Positions 34,601-46,781 of a stretch of 64,000 bases of DNA are shown here, one piece after another. The stretch's first letter is position 1. Every line of letters starts with the position of its first letter. The notes below the pieces were generated by a model. The model searched no databases and had not been told where the DNA came from. It saw only the letters and a program-made list of their open reading frames with translations. Source of the DNA: Terebella lapidaria (lineage: Eukaryota > Annelida > Polychaeta > Terebellida > Terebellidae); contig OX424562.1 in assembly GCA_949152475.1 (NCBI GenBank), positions 25,916,209 through 25,980,208 on the forward strand, read 5' to 3'. The translations under genes were made by a program, and so were the position numbers.

Positions 34601-34789
34601 TGTAACACAAATTGTTTCATATCTGAAAGAAACTCTTAGAAAAACTGATTCGCCGCTTACATTCGTTTCGATGGCAGCTTTCCAACTTCGAAATGTTCTT
34701 TTGCCTCTTGTCAGCATTGAATGATGGTTGACCAACAACATTTCAGCCCTTTTTGTTGTTCTCAGTGCTGTGTTTTTTTGGTTGTACTC

Positions 34790-37700
34790 GTGGACGAGAA
34801 GTCTAGACATTCAGAATGGAGACGTCTAGACATTCAGAGTGGGAAATCTAGACATTCAGAGTGGAGGAGAGGTCTAGACATTCAGAGTGGAGGAGAGGTC
34901 TAGATATTCAGAGTGGACGAGAGGTCTAGACATTCAGAGTGGACGAGAGGTCTAGATATTCAGGGTGGACAAGAGGTCTAGACATTCAGGGTGGACAAGA
35001 GGTCTAGACATTCAGGGTGGAGGAGAGGTCTAGACATTCAGAGTGGACAAGAGGTCTAGACATTCAGGGTGGACGAGAGGTCTAGACATTCAGAGTGGAC
35101 GAGAGGTCTAGACATTCAGAGTGGACGAGAGGTCTAGACATTCAGGGTGGAGGAGAGGTCTAGACATTCAGAGTGGAGGAGAGGTCTAGACATTTAGAGT
35201 GGACGAGAGGTCTAGACATTCAGAGTGGAGGAGAGGTCTAGACATTCAGAGTGGAACAGAGGTCTAGACATTCAGAGTGGACGAGAGGTCTAGACATTCA
35301 GGGTGGAGGAGAGGTCTAGACATTCAGAGTGGAGGAGAGGTCTAGACATTTAGAGTGGACGAGAGGTCTAGACATTCAGAGTGGAGGAGAGGTCTAGACA
35401 TTCAGAGTGGAAGAGAGGTCTAGACATTCAGAGTGGAGGAGAGGTCTAGACATTCAGAGTGGACGAGAGGTCTAGACATTCAGAGTGGACGAGAGGTCTG
35501 GACATTCAGAGTGGACAAGAGGTCTAGACAGTCAGAGTGGAGGAGAGATCTAGACATTCAGAGTGGACGAGAGGTCTAGACATTCAGAGTGGACGACAGG
35601 TCTGGAGATTCAGAGTGGACGAGAGGTCTAGACATTCAGGGTGGACAAGAGGTCTAGACATTCAGGGTGGACAAGAGGTCTAGACATTCAGGGTGGAGGA
35701 GAAGTCTAGACATTCAGGGTGGAGCAGAAGTCTAGACATTCAGAGTGGACGAGAGGTCTAGATATTCAGAGTGGACGAGAGGTCTAGACATTCAGGGTGG
35801 ACAAGAGGTCTAGACATTCAGGGTGGACAAGAGGTCTAGACATTCAGGGTGGAGGAGAGGTCTAGACATTCAGAGTGGACAAGAGGTCTAGACATTCAGG
35901 GTGGACGAGAGGTCTAGACATTCAGAGTGGAGATGTCTAGACATTCAGGGTGGAGGAGAGGTCTAGACATTCAGAGTGGAGGAGAGGTCTAGACATTCAG
36001 AGTGCAGGAGAGGTCTAGACATTTAGATTGGACGAGAGGTCTAGACATTCAGAGTGGAGGAGAGGTCTAGACATTCAGAGTGGACGAGAGGTCTAGACAT
36101 TCAGAGTGGAGGAGAGGTATAGGCATTCAGAGTGGACGAGAGGTCTAGACATTCAGGGTGGACGAGAGGTCTAGACATTTAGAGTGGACGAGAGCTCTAG
36201 ACATTCAGAGTGCAGGAGAGGTCTAGACATTCAGAGTGGAAGAGAGGTCTAGACATTCAGAGTGGACAAGAGGTCTAGACATTCAGAGTGGAAGAGAGGT
36301 CTAGACATTCAGAGTGGACAAGAGGTCTAGACATTCAGAGTGGACGAGAGGTCTAGACATTCAGAGTGGACAAGAGGTCTAGACAGTCAGAGTGGAGGAG
36401 AGGTCTAGACATTCAGAGTGGACGAGAGGTCTAGACATTCAGAGTGGACGACAGGTCTAGACATTCAGTGTGGAGGAGAGGTCTAGACATTCAGGGTGGA
36501 CAAGAGGTCTAGACATTCAGGGTGGACAAGAGGTCTAGACATTCAGGGTGGACAAGAGGTCTAGACATTCAGAGTGGACGAGAGGTCTAGACATTCAGAG
36601 TGGTCAAGAGGTCTAGACATTCAGGGTGGAGGAGAGGTCTAGACATTCAGGGTGGACAAGAGGTCTAGACATTCAGAGTGGACAAGAGGTCTAGACATTC
36701 AGAGTGGACGACAGGTCTAGACATTCAGAGTGGAGGAGAGGTCTAGACATTCAGGGTGGACAAGAGGTCTAGACATTCAAGGTGGACAAGAGGTCTAGAC
36801 ATTCAGAGTGGACGACAGGTCTAGACATTCAGGGTGGACGAGAGGTTTAGACATTCAGGGTGGACAAGAGGTCTAGACATTCAGGGTGGAGGAGAGGTCT
36901 AGATATTCAGGGTGGACAAGAGGTCTAGACATTCAAGGTGGACAAGAGGTCTAGACATTCAGAGTGGACGACAGGTCTAGACATTCAGGGTGGACGAGAG
37001 GTCTAGACATTTAGAGTGGACGAGAGCTCTAGACATTCAGAGTGGAGGAGAGGTCTAGACATTCAGAGTGGAAGAGAGGTCTAGACATTCAGAGTGGGCA
37101 AGAGGTCTAGACATTCAGAGTGGACGAGAGGTCTAGACATTCAGAGTGGACAAGAGGTCAAGACAGTCAGAGTGGAAGAGAGGTCTAGACATTCAGAGTG
37201 GACGAGAGGTCTAGACATTCAGAGTGGACGACAGGTCTAGACATTCTGTGTGGAGGAGAGGTCTAGACATTCAGGGTGGACAAGAGGTCTAGACATTCAG
37301 GGTGGACAAGAGGTCTAGACATTCAGAGTGGACGACAGGTCTAGACATTCAGAGTGGAGGAGAGGTCTAGACATTCAGGGTGGACAAGAGGTCTAGACAT
37401 TCAGAGTGGACGAGAGGTCTAGACATTCAGAGTAGTCAAGAGGTCTAGACATTCAGGGTGGAGGAGAGGTCTAGACATTCAGGGTGGAGAAGAGGTCTAG
37501 ACATTCAGAGTGGACAAGAGGTCTAAACATTCAGGGTGGACAAGAGGTCTAGACATTCAAGGTGGACAAGAGGTCTAGACATTCAGAGTGGACGACAGGT
37601 CTAGACATTCAGGGTGGACGAGAGGTTTGGACATTCAGGGTGGACAAGAGGTCTAGACATTCAGGGTGGACGAGAGGTTTGGACATTCAGGGTGGACAAG

Positions 37701-39517
37701 AGGTCTAGACATTCAGGGTGGAGGAGAGGTCTAGACATTCAGGGTGGACAAGAGGTCTAGACATTCAAGGTGGACAAGAGGTCTAGACATTCAGAGTGGA
37801 CGACAGGTCTAGATATTCAGGGTGGACGAGAGGTTTAGACATTCAGGGTGGACAAGAGGTCTAAACATTCAGAGTGGACAAGAGGTCTAGACATTCAGAG
37901 TGGACGACAGGTCTAGACATTGAGAGTGGACGAGAGGTCTAGACATTGAGAGTGGACGAGAGGTCTAGACATTCAGAGTGGACGAGAGGTCTAGACATTC
38001 AGAGTGGACAATAGGTCTAGACATTCAGGGTGGACAAGAGGTCTAGACATTCAGAGTGGACGACAGGTCTAGACATTCAGAGTGGACGAGATGTCTAGAC
38101 ATTCAGAGTGGACGAGAGGTCTAGACATTCAGAGTGGACGAGAGGTCTAGACATTCAGAGTGGACGAGAGTCTAGACATTCAGAGTGGACGAGAGGTCTA
38201 GACATTTAGAGTGGACGAGAGGTTTAGACATTCAGAGTGGACGACAGGTCTAGACATTCAGGGTGGACAAGAGGTCTAGACATTCAGAGTGGACGAGAGG
38301 TCTAGACATTCAGAGTGGACGAGAGGTCTAGACATTCAGGGTGGACAAGAGGTCTAGACATTCAGGGTGGAGGAGAGGTCTAGACATTCAGGGTGGACAA
38401 GAGGTCTATACATTCAGAGTGGACGACAGGTCTAGACATTCAGAGTGGACGAGAGGTCTAGACATTCAGAGTGGACGAGAGGTCTAGACATTCAGAGTGG
38501 ACGAGAGGTCTAGACATTCAGAGTGGACGAGAGTCTAGACATTCAGAGTGGACGAGAGGTCTAGACATTCAGATTGGACGAGAGGTCTAGACATTCAGAG
38601 TGGACAATAGGTCTAGACATTCAGGGTGGACAAGAGGTCTAGTCATTCAGAGTGGACAATAGGTCTAGACATTCAGAGTGGTCGAGAGGTCTAGACATTC
38701 AGAGTGGACGAGAGGTCTAGACATTCAGAGTGGATGAGAGGTCTAGACATTCAGAGTGGACGAGAGGTCTAGACATTCAGAGTGGACGAGAGTCTAGACA
38801 TTCAGAGTGGACGAGAGGTCTAGACATTTAGAGTGGACGAGAGGTTTAGACATTCAGAGTGGACGACAGGTCTAGACATTCAGGGTGGACAAGAGGTCTA
38901 GACATTCAGAGTGGACGAGAGGTCTAGACATTCAGAGTGGACGAGAGGTCTAGACATTCAGGGTGGACAAGAGGTCTAGACATTCAGAGTGGACGACAGG
39001 TCTAGACATTCAGGGTGGACGAGAGGTCTAGACATTCAGAGTGGACGACAGGTCTAGACATTCAGAGTGGACGACAGGTCTAGACATTCAGAGTGGACGA
39101 GAAGTCTAGACATTCAGAGTGGACGAGAGGTTTAGACATTCAGAGTGGACGAGAGTCTAGACATTCAGAGTGGACGAGAGGTCTAGACATTCAGATTGGA
39201 CGAGAGGTCTAGACATTCAGAGTGGACGAGAGGTCTAGACATTCAGAGTGGACGAGAGGTCTAGACATTCAGAGTTGACGAGAGGTCTAGACATTCAGAG
39301 TGGACGACAGGTCTAGACATTCAGAGTGGACGAGAGGTCTAGACATTCAGAGTGGATGAGAGGTCTAGACATTCAGAGTGGTCGAGAGGTCTAGTCATTC
39401 AGAGTGGAGGAGAGGTCTAGACATCCAGGGTGGAGGAGAGGTCTAGACATTCAGAGTGGACAAGAGGTCTAGACATTCAGGGTGGACGAGAGGTCTAGAC
39501 ATTCAGAGTGGACGAGA
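34790..39517. repeat. 26-bp satellite, long array (~180 copies)
   Basis: Unit begins GGTCTAGACATTCAGAGTGG and ends ACGAGA, with recurring variants (AGGGTGG for AGAGTGG; ACAAGA, AGGAGA, ACGACA at the end) and occasional 25-bp units (GAGAGTCTAGAC). Variant patterns repeat over long distances: the marked unit AGACAGTCAG at 36381 and 37161 lies 780 bp apart, exactly 30 units, with matching neighbours. Stops in the unit prevent long frames. Non-coding satellite DNA. Confidence 0.95.
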
Positions 39518-40089
39518 GGTCTATACATACAGGTCTATACATGTCTGTACATACAGGGCCCTCAGTCCATCTGTTAATAGTCAAAATTGACTACTGAACA
39601 TTTGTGAATTTGCAAAAAGGTGAATGTGGTGTTCTGTATGTAGAGACTACTTTATCATATTCCCTAATGCATGTAATCAAAACATCACAATCGTGGATTT
39701 GACACCATAAGTCAACGGCACAACGCTTGGTCACCATGAAACCACATGTGGATTTTCAACTGCGAATAAATGGCTATAATATTTCGTGATTGGAATTCGG
39801 TATCTAAAACTTCAGTAATCACTATAAATAATCATTTCAGATGCACATATCTGAAATGTTCGTCAGTGTAAACATTGTCTATTTAATTAACTAAAAATGT
39901 TTTCGTGTACAAAAAAAATTGGTAAAAGGTCATTGGGAGGCGATTCAATGGTACGACATTGAAAATAATCAGCAAGGGAAATGTAACAAGTACAACCTGC
40001 GGGTTATCAAACCTCAGATGAAAAACTGGGAGTCATTTCTGCATTAAATAGTTTGTTTTCTTCTGCGTCTCAAAATTTTGCAACGCAAA
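39518..40089. other. duplicated spacer, no gene seen
   Basis: Matches 52000-52538 with small gaps. Contains no recognisable frame. Confidence 0.6.
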
Positions 40090-40773
40090 ACATATGTATG
40101 GAACGTTTTTAGGGTCAATATTCATTGACATGCATTGTAGATTTTCTTGAGAATGAATGTTTCAACCGCAAAATTCTTTATTCCACATTAATGTTTCTAC
40201 ACTTTCTGTGTTGAATTTACATACTGGCTGAGAACGAATAGTGGCTCGATTTGGTCGCGCCGAAAAATTCACGTGTCCAATGAAGGGAGGTCTTAGTTTC
40301 TCATACATGATGTGGCTACGCGCGTCCAGCGCCTCTTGTCGTCATAATGTTGCAGTAGTAATTTTGTCCCCAACAATTACTACTGTATCATTATGACGAC
40401 AGGCGGCGCTAACCGCCGAGTGCTTCATTCGTTGTGCTTTGTTCTTCGTGCGATGTGCTTTATTCTAAGTGAAATATGCTAAGTTCCATATGCATTGTGC
40501 CAGATGCGATTTGTTTTTAAATAGTTTGCATGAACAAAGGTGTTAGAATTTTGCATGGTGAAACAAGACTTGAGAAAGTACCTGTGAGAACTTGGAAATA
40601 AGCAGTGAGGAAATGGAAATTAGAACTATGCACCAAGAATATGTAAATTCGACACAGAAAGTTTAGAAACAGTAATGTGGAATAAAGAATTTTGCGATTG
40701 AAATAATCATTCACAAGAAAATCTACAATGCATGTCAATGAATATTGACCCTGAAAACGCTGCATACATATGT
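40090..40773. mobile_element. long-TIR element, short form (684 bp)
   Basis: The ends ACATATGTATGGAACG and TGCATACATATGT, and the arms TTAGGGTCAATATTCATTGA versus TCAATGAATATTGACC with further mirrored CGCAAAATTCTTTATTCCAC, form inverted arms of more than 120 bp. The centre carries a 67-bp hairpin (40338-40404, GTCGTCATAATG ... CATTATGACGAC). Its counterpart in unit 3 is 52539-55187. Confidence 0.8.
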
Positions 40774-43164
40774 AGCTATAAATATATCCCCAATTTAATT
40801 TCTAAGGTTTTATGCACGAATAGTCATGGATTTCATATTATTCTGGTACCAACAGGATACTAATTGAATCCAAGATGTTGCGTGTGTTGTAACTTGATCT
40901 AACCGCTCAAGAAAAACAACTTAGCGAGTTGTAATGCAATATTAAATGTAGAATCTTTACAACCTACTTCAAGTACTGACCAATACCAGTGTCATGTTTT
41001 ACCATAATCAAATGAGGACTATTAAATCACCAAAATGCAACTTTCTAGTAACAAGAAGTGCATTGCTGCAATAGTGTCATTATGTATGGTCAGTATATAA
41101 ATTGACAGTATGCATGGTAGCTATATAATTTTGGCACCTTATTCTATCGAACTCAAAGAATGATGTATACATGATATCATGATAGAGTCAGGTTGTTCGC
41201 CAGCTGGACCTCCGGGAATCAGACAGGAACTAGGACATACTAAATAATTTTATGCTAATCACCGAAAGATCTGGATATGTATACAAATCAAACGAGGAAT
41301 ATATTTCGTACCAAACTATAGTATACTGATGTGATTATTTGGTTAAATAGTGACTAGTGCAAATTAGTGATTTCAAAATCAATGCAACAAAATTTCTCAA
41401 TTATTCTTAAAAGTCAACAGATTATGTACGGGCATTAAATACACAATACAAAATCAATTAGAATGTGGTTTATGTGGGCTTCAAACCAATCCAACTACAT
41501 GTCTATTGCCTATATTAACTGGTATTCACCACTGGCGTGACACTGGTAAAGATGAGCATAATGCATATATGATGTCCTCTCACTGTAGTATTCATCTCTA
41601 CAATATTAAAACCTGTCCTGACTCAGCATCACACGATGTTGCACATTGGACATGTAAGATAAGCGTGGATGGCACGCTTTCTATCTTCGTACACCAGTAG
41701 CAATTGTACGTTCAACATCTCCTAGATTTCTGGTTAGAAGGACGGATCTAATTCAAAGAGTTTGACCATAAATATGGAGAAACATAAAATAATTCACCAA
41801 AAGATTCATCACCAGCTCTAGTATTCGGCATCTCGGACATCGTATCTACAATGCCATGACCATTCAAATACCGAGGAATAAGCTAACTAGAAATACAACA
41901 TAACATACAGCAGAATAATTAGAAGAATTTGGTTCACTCCTATATCGATCTACATGTATCTACAACCACTATGACAAATTGTGCACTGGGGGACATTGTG
42001 CAAAAACAAGTCGCTGTGCTAGACCTTCAACGAAAAGAAATCAAATTAGACCAGACATTAACAGTTTATGTCTTCAAACATTCATACAAACACTGGCGAA
42101 ATATGTGACTATAGTCAAGATGTTACCTATTCTGTCGTATAAAATACTCAGTCTGGTGCAGCGTTTCTAGGTAAAACTTGTCTCGACGAGGTATCCGTTG
42201 TCGACAAAAATTCTCCTGTCAGTGGGACCATTTTAAAATTCTATGTCTGTGCAATACTGAACTTAAATGAATATGGTAAAAATTATACATACATGTCATT
42301 TGACATGCACGTGTTATATTATATTCGGATATATTGTTACAGCAAAACAGCTTTTCACCAAAAGTAGAACAGCCCCACATAAAACCGGAATCACAATAAA
42401 AGGATTTTCCCAGAAACACCTACGACTACATAAGTAATTTGTATTGGTGGAAAGGCTTGTACCTGACATTATATGTGTGGCATTGTGCGCCACTGCGAAG
42501 ATTTGTGTAGACAGCTGATACTGTCTGCACCAATCATATATCTAGTACTGATCATGAAACTACTGAGTGAGGAAATAGATGCGCTAATTGTTTTCTCCCA
42601 TGCTACTCAAGACCAATTAGTTGTGTCGTCAGGTTATTTTGATATATCACGAGCCATTCTTGCAGTAGAAGAAAAACATTCATCACGTTCGTATGTGTAA
42701 TAGATTTCGAATCAATACCCAGTATGAAGTATTCCGAGCGAACGAAACAGGGTCCATATCCAATCTCATAGTTTGGGGACAAAAAGTCACATCAGGCATA
42801 TGAAGTGAGTGAAAACAAAAATGGCAGGGAAACTCATGAACCCACAAAAATGGCCATTAGGACGTCAAATCAGGTGTTCCGGAAAGAGTGAGCATTTCCT
42901 GCCGCACTATATTTCCACCCATGGAGCACAGAATAAATGACAATATTATTCACTCGGTGGTATTTCCACTGTAAGGACACTCCTGATCGGGCGATTTGTA
43001 CCACGTGACAATCCTACGTACTCAATGTTGGACGGCGAAAGTCTATATTGGACGGCAAAAATGTATATTGGACGGGCGGGTGCTTATCAGCAAATCAGAG
43101 CGTGTGTTACATGTGGGTTTTCCCCACTCTGGGTTTCTCCTACATTCATTGGTAAATAATATAG
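40774..43164. other. 3' flank of receptor pseudogene, no gene seen
   Basis: Up to about 42720 it is duplicated at 55190-57190. About 41960-42680 is also a diverged relative of 44330-45060, the 3' side of the intact receptor. Short frames here are not conserved as coding. Confidence 0.6.
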
Positions 43165-43305
43165 CAAATGTTGGATGTTGAGAGTCGTCCAATATACAGT
43201 TTACAGGATTCAGAAATGTCATATTGACCTCGGCTGCGCCTCGGCCAATATGACATTTCTTCATCCCGTAAACTGTATATTGGACTCCTCAACATCCAAT
43301 ATTTG
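43165..43305. repeat. 141-bp hairpin with CCTCGGCTGCGCCTCGG loop
   Basis: Nearly complete inverted repeat: CAAATGTTGGATGTTGAG mirrored by CTCAACATCCAATATTTG, then GTCCAATATACAGTTTAC mirrored by GTAAACTGTATATTGGAC, then AGAAATGTCATATTG mirrored by CAATATGACATTTCT, closing on a GC-rich loop. Probably a small foldback MITE. Related short blocks (ATATTGGACGG) precede it at 43030-43075. Confidence 0.85.
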
Positions 43306-43462
43306 TATAATATATAGATCGTTACTCAACTCATACCAGTGGTTAGTCAATTAAAGTGTATACAATTACCATAACATGAACAATCAGATGTTCCTGTTGT
43401 ACGTACATTCTATTCCAAGTTTGTCATAAAAATATAATTGTGAAATCAATAACGGGGATTTT

Positions 43463-43940
43463 TCACAGACTTGGAAGGAACCTGTGCATCATGTCCGTGT
43501 TCACAACCGAATCCTGCCAGAATATTAAAGTGTAGGCTAAGCTCAACACAACAATCTTCGCGCGTCTGGGGCTGCACAATCCTTGTTGCTTGAGCAGAAA
43601 AAATACCACCAAATATCGCTCAACAGTAAAACTAACTATGTACCAGACGTCACGGAAACTGATCACAAAGCCAAGATATGTAAATAGCTGACACCAGCCG
43701 TTCCTGTGGTAGATATCTATGTTGACGTTGTCCATCCAGGAGAAGACAACAGTGAGCAGGTAGATGGTGTCACAGATCGCCAGCACGGCGAGGTACAGCT
43801 GCTGGACAGCTTCCTCAGGTTAGGTCGCCATGAACACCATGAAGCAGATCGAATTTTCAATGATACCCAGTAATGCTATGATGGGTTCGATTAAGATCTA
43901 TGGAGTGTACCACACGACGAAAGATCAACATGTCGGATTC
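43463..43940 (-). pseudogene. receptor copy 1, internally deleted GPCR pseudogene
   Basis: Minus-strand paralogue of the receptor at 45235-46542. The segment equivalent to TM2, TM3 and the ERY motif is well kept (LAICDTIYLLTVVFSWMDNV, and SFTVERYLVV). The part equivalent to TM1 lies in other frames upstream, so at least one shift separates it from TM2. After AKIVVLSLA, near the start of TM4, the sequence jumps to the region equivalent to the cytoplasmic tail of the intact gene. About 640 bp encoding TM4-TM7 are missing and the tail is out of frame. It cannot make a seven-helix receptor. The 3' flank beyond it also matches that of the intact gene, which shows the gap is an internal deletion. 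Confidence 0.9.
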
Positions 43941-44330
43941 ACAAATACCGTATGCTTTTACACACTTTGATTTCATAGCAATGTGTCTTCTTGTGAAACA
44001 TACTATTTGCATAAGATGGTCTTGTATGACTGCATATTGGCGTTCGATAAGAGGACGGACTTTGCTGGACATTGTGAAGATCCACCACACTCGAAATGGA
44101 AAAACACATCTTCAATGAACAGGAGAGCATGTGATGTTAATATTATGGTCTTAAATGCAATATTACCACCATTCACAATGCTAGAGCCATGTCTTACCAC
44201 AATTGTTGTGTTAATATTACGAGAACTTTAAGGACACGATAAAACAATGTATGAAACCTGGGGAGAGGTAAATTATTTATTTCACAAAACAGAACTTTGA
44301 CATAGCCTCCACCCCACTGCCTGGTGGGAT
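43941..44330. repeat. remnant of duplicated 5' flank
   Basis: 44070-44290 matches 29310-29545 and about 49060-49240 (AAACACATCTTCAAT, AATGCTAGAGCCA, ATGAAACCTGG). This shows that a shortened unit separates receptor copy 1 from the intact copy. Confidence 0.7.
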
Positions 44331-45093
44331 CTACATGAGGAATAGCGCATCGGGTGATATTCTGCAAAAATCAAGTCGCCGCATCAGATCTTGTACAAAA
44401 CAGGAATCAAAATAGAGCAATGAGTAACAGCTTTGAACAGGCCTTCAAAGTCTCTATATTTGATACATTCATACAAACAGACGATAGATGATACTGTTGT
44501 CACAATATGTTACCAATTTGGTTGTTTATATTACCACAATCTGGTGCAACAACTGAATTTTCGTGCATTTCCTTTGTCTGTGTGTTATGTGTCAACAAAA
44601 CAACAGGGTTGATGACATCGACTCTCCTGTCGGTCGGCCTGTTTCAAAAACTATATGTCTGTGCAATACTAAACTTGAATGAATATGGTGAAACATTGCA
44701 CATATAAGTTATCTGAAACGCACGCTTTGCAATACATTCGGATACGTTTTACAGCAAAACAGCTCTTCACAAACAGTTAAAAATTTCTCCATAATTGGGA
44801 ATCATGACAGAAGGATTTTCCTAGATAAACACACAATTACATAAGTAATTTGTATTTGTGAAAAAAAAGCATTTCACGTGATACTATATGTGGGGCGTCA
44901 TGTGCCAGTATTAAGAAAAAAAACGCAAACGTTGTTTTGTCTACATTAATCGTAGTATTGATCATGAAACTAGTGATTGCGAACATAGAGGCACTAATTG
45001 TTTCTAATTAGTTGTGTCGTCAGATTATTTTGATCCTTCATCGCGCACCTTTCTTGTATGGGCAAAACATGTACATAATGGTGAAGCCAGATT
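44331..45093. repeat. 3' flank of intact receptor, duplicated
   Basis: Diverged relative of 41960-42680 and of 56440-57150 (AACTTGAATGAATATGGT, CTAATTAGTTGTGTCGTCAG). No gene seen. Confidence 0.65.
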
Positions 45094-45099
45094 TTTATT
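45094..45099 (-). terminator. putative polyadenylation signal of the receptor
   Basis: AATAAA on the minus strand, about 140 bp past the stop codon of the receptor. Position is plausible, but the hexamer is frequent in AT-rich DNA. Confidence 0.35.
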
Positions 45100-45234
45100 T
45101 GTATATGACACGACTATGTAGATCATTACTGCACCCATACAAGTGGTTATTCAAGTCAACTGTATATGTTTAACATGACTTGCAATACCAGTGGTTCATT
45201 CTTTTCCCAGATCGATGTGAAAATATACAATCAA

Positions 45235-46542
45235 TTATGAGTATTGCTCACAGACTTTGCAAGAAACATGAGCACTAGGTCCGTGCACACACTGAAGCCC
45301 ACCCAGAACATCCAAGTGTAGGTTTTCGGGAGTTTTACGTGAGGTCGATCGAGATCTAACTAGAGAATATTTCTGACGAACAAACTTCACAATTCGGTGA
45401 CGTGTGATGTGCATGAGACGCTTCAGTGCTAGGCGAAAAGTTCTCCCCGAGAAGCTGTAGAGGAAGAGATTGATGCTGAAGTTCATGATGTAGAGGTACT
45501 GGAACAGTTTCTGGATGAGCATCATCAGATGTGACGGTTTGTAGAGGTCTGAGATCAGTGACATGATGAAGACGTAAACACGAAAACCGTGACTCGGGAT
45601 GTGACAGATGAGGAAAGTGGTCGAGACTAGGAGCAGCATCTTCGTCACTTTCATCTGTAGTCTGTTGTACGAGTTGTTAACACAGAGTAAGTTGCCTTGA
45701 CGAGCTGAGTTCCTGACATCTGAGTCATCTGATTGTTCCACAGGCGCACGGTTGTGATAGAACTGAGCAACAGCGTATGTTATACGTATGTTGCTGGTGA
45801 CAATTATAATTGTTGGAATTATGAGAGTTATAAGAGTGTCCACGTTGGTCAAGGCTAACACCGTCGAGTAGTACTCTTGTTTCGGAGCACAGAATGGACG
45901 TTTGTAAGTCCAACCGACTTCAGAAGTCCACAAGGCAAACGTGAAGAGAATAGCAGCCAGAAGCGCCAAACTCAACACAACAATCTTGGCGCGTCTGGGG
46001 CTGCACAATCCCTGGCGCTTGAGAGGAAAACACACCACTAAATATCGTTCGACGGTAAAGCTGACAATATACCACACATCAAGGAAACTGGTCACAAAGC
46101 CCAGGTATGTCAAAATCTGACACCAGCCGTTTCTGTGGTAGATGTCTATGTTCACGTTGTCCATCCAGGAGAAGAGAACAGTGATCAGGTAGATGGTGTC
46201 ACAGATCGCCAGTGCTGTGAGGTACACGCTGCTGGACAGCTTCCTCAGGTAGGTCGCCATGAACACCATGAAGCAGATTGAGTTCCCAATGATACCCAGT
46301 AATGTTATGATGGGTACAACATACAGATCTACGGAGTGTACCACACGACGAAAGACCAACATGTCTGAATCTACCAGTGAGTTGGACAACCCGCCGATAA
46401 TCCTTGGGGCGGTTGTAATGTTGCCATATTGATCTGTCACTGGGAAAGGCTCCAATACCGATATATTCCACGTTGTATTTTGAACATGTACTCCATCATA
46501 CATCTCAACACTCTGTTCCACTCGACTCCCATAGCTGAACAT
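45235..46542 (-). CDS. rhodopsin-family peptide GPCR, FMRFamide-receptor-like
   Basis: A 435-codon single-exon frame from ACCATG. Likely a plasma-membrane neuropeptide receptor signalling through G proteins. The N-terminal 70 residues are extracellular with three sequons (N22, N26, N41). Helices: TM1 about 72-96 (GN at 86-87), TM2 105-127 with LAICD (D115), TM3 141-165 ending ERY 165-167, TM4 186-207, TM5 228-257, TM6 299-325 (FLICHIP in place of CWxP), TM7 341-362 ending NLFLY at 358-362 where NPxxY is usual. C141 and C218 can form the loop disulphide. The 65-residue tail is basic, then Ser/Thr-rich. The NFSINLFLYSFSG phrase in TM7 is typical of FMRFamide-type receptors, so the ligand is inferred, not shown. 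A 16-codon upstream ATG frame overlaps the start. Paralogous fragments flank it. Confidence 0.9.
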   Translation of the reverse strand: MFSYGSRVEQSVEMYDGVHVQNTTWNISVLEPFPVTDQYGNITTAPRIIGGLSNSLVDSDMLVFRRVVHSVDLYVVPIITLLGIIGNSICFMVFMATYLRKLSSSVYLTALAICDTIYLITVLFSWMDNVNIDIYHRNGWCQILTYLGFVTSFLDVWYIVSFTVERYLVVCFPLKRQGLCSPRRAKIVVLSLALLAAILFTFALWTSEVGWTYKRPFCAPKQEYYSTVLALTNVDTLITLIIPTIIIVTSNIRITYAVAQFYHNRAPVEQSDDSDVRNSARQGNLLCVNNSYNRLQMKVTKMLLLVSTTFLICHIPSHGFRVYVFIMSLISDLYKPSHLMMLIQKLFQYLYIMNFSINLFLYSFSGRTFRLALKRLMHITRHRIVKFVRQKYSLVRSRSTSRKTPENLHLDVLGGLQCVHGPSAHVSCKVCEQYS

Positions 46543-46781
46543 GGTTTGTTTGCATTAAATCACTACCTTCCACCTGGACATGTAGTTATCTCAGCGACTC
46601 TCAGGCTGCAGAATTCTCTGAGTGTAAATGTTCCATGAAACTGCTGAAGAAAATCCTACCACATCTGGATGAATATTCGATGTGACGTGTCTGTCGAGAG
46701 TGCAGAGATCCCAGTGCAATTTGGTCCAAGTTCCTTGTTTCTCCTCCTTTATGTGGATTGGTGATTGATCTGTCTCTGGCT
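46543..46781 (-). other. 5' UTR part of the receptor coding exon, with 3' splice site
   Basis: On the minus strand, CTAACATTCC, then TGTACATTTCAG, then AGCC gives a branch-like and acceptor sequence, with the exon starting at 46781. The acceptor is conserved in receptor copy 3 (TGCTTAG then AGCCACGG, exon start 58391), which supports it. An upstream non-coding exon must lie beyond this to the right; I cannot place it. Confidence 0.6.

Larger units (their letters stand above)
34600..42720. repeat. segmental duplication, right part of unit 1
   Basis: Collinear with 50040-57190: TGTTCTTTTGCCTCTTGTCA before the satellite, GGGCCCTCAGTCCAT just after it, TCAGGTTGTTCGCCAGCTGG (41189, matching 55619), and near identity at GGGGACATTGTGC with GTCGCTGTGCTAGACC (41985-42020, matching 56475-56510). 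Unit 1 has a far longer satellite; unit 3 has a LINE fragment and a longer inverted-repeat element. Confidence 0.9.

Noticed and set aside
34790-39517. CRISPR-like or coding repeat in the 26-bp array
   Set aside because: Head-to-tail satellite without spacers; stop codons occur in the unit and 26 is not a multiple of three.
40517-40765. 82-codon minus-strand frame, repeated at 52574-52768 and 54884-55153
   Set aside because: It recurs because it sits in the arms of the long-TIR element; the protein has no recognisable features and the copies vary in frame integrity.
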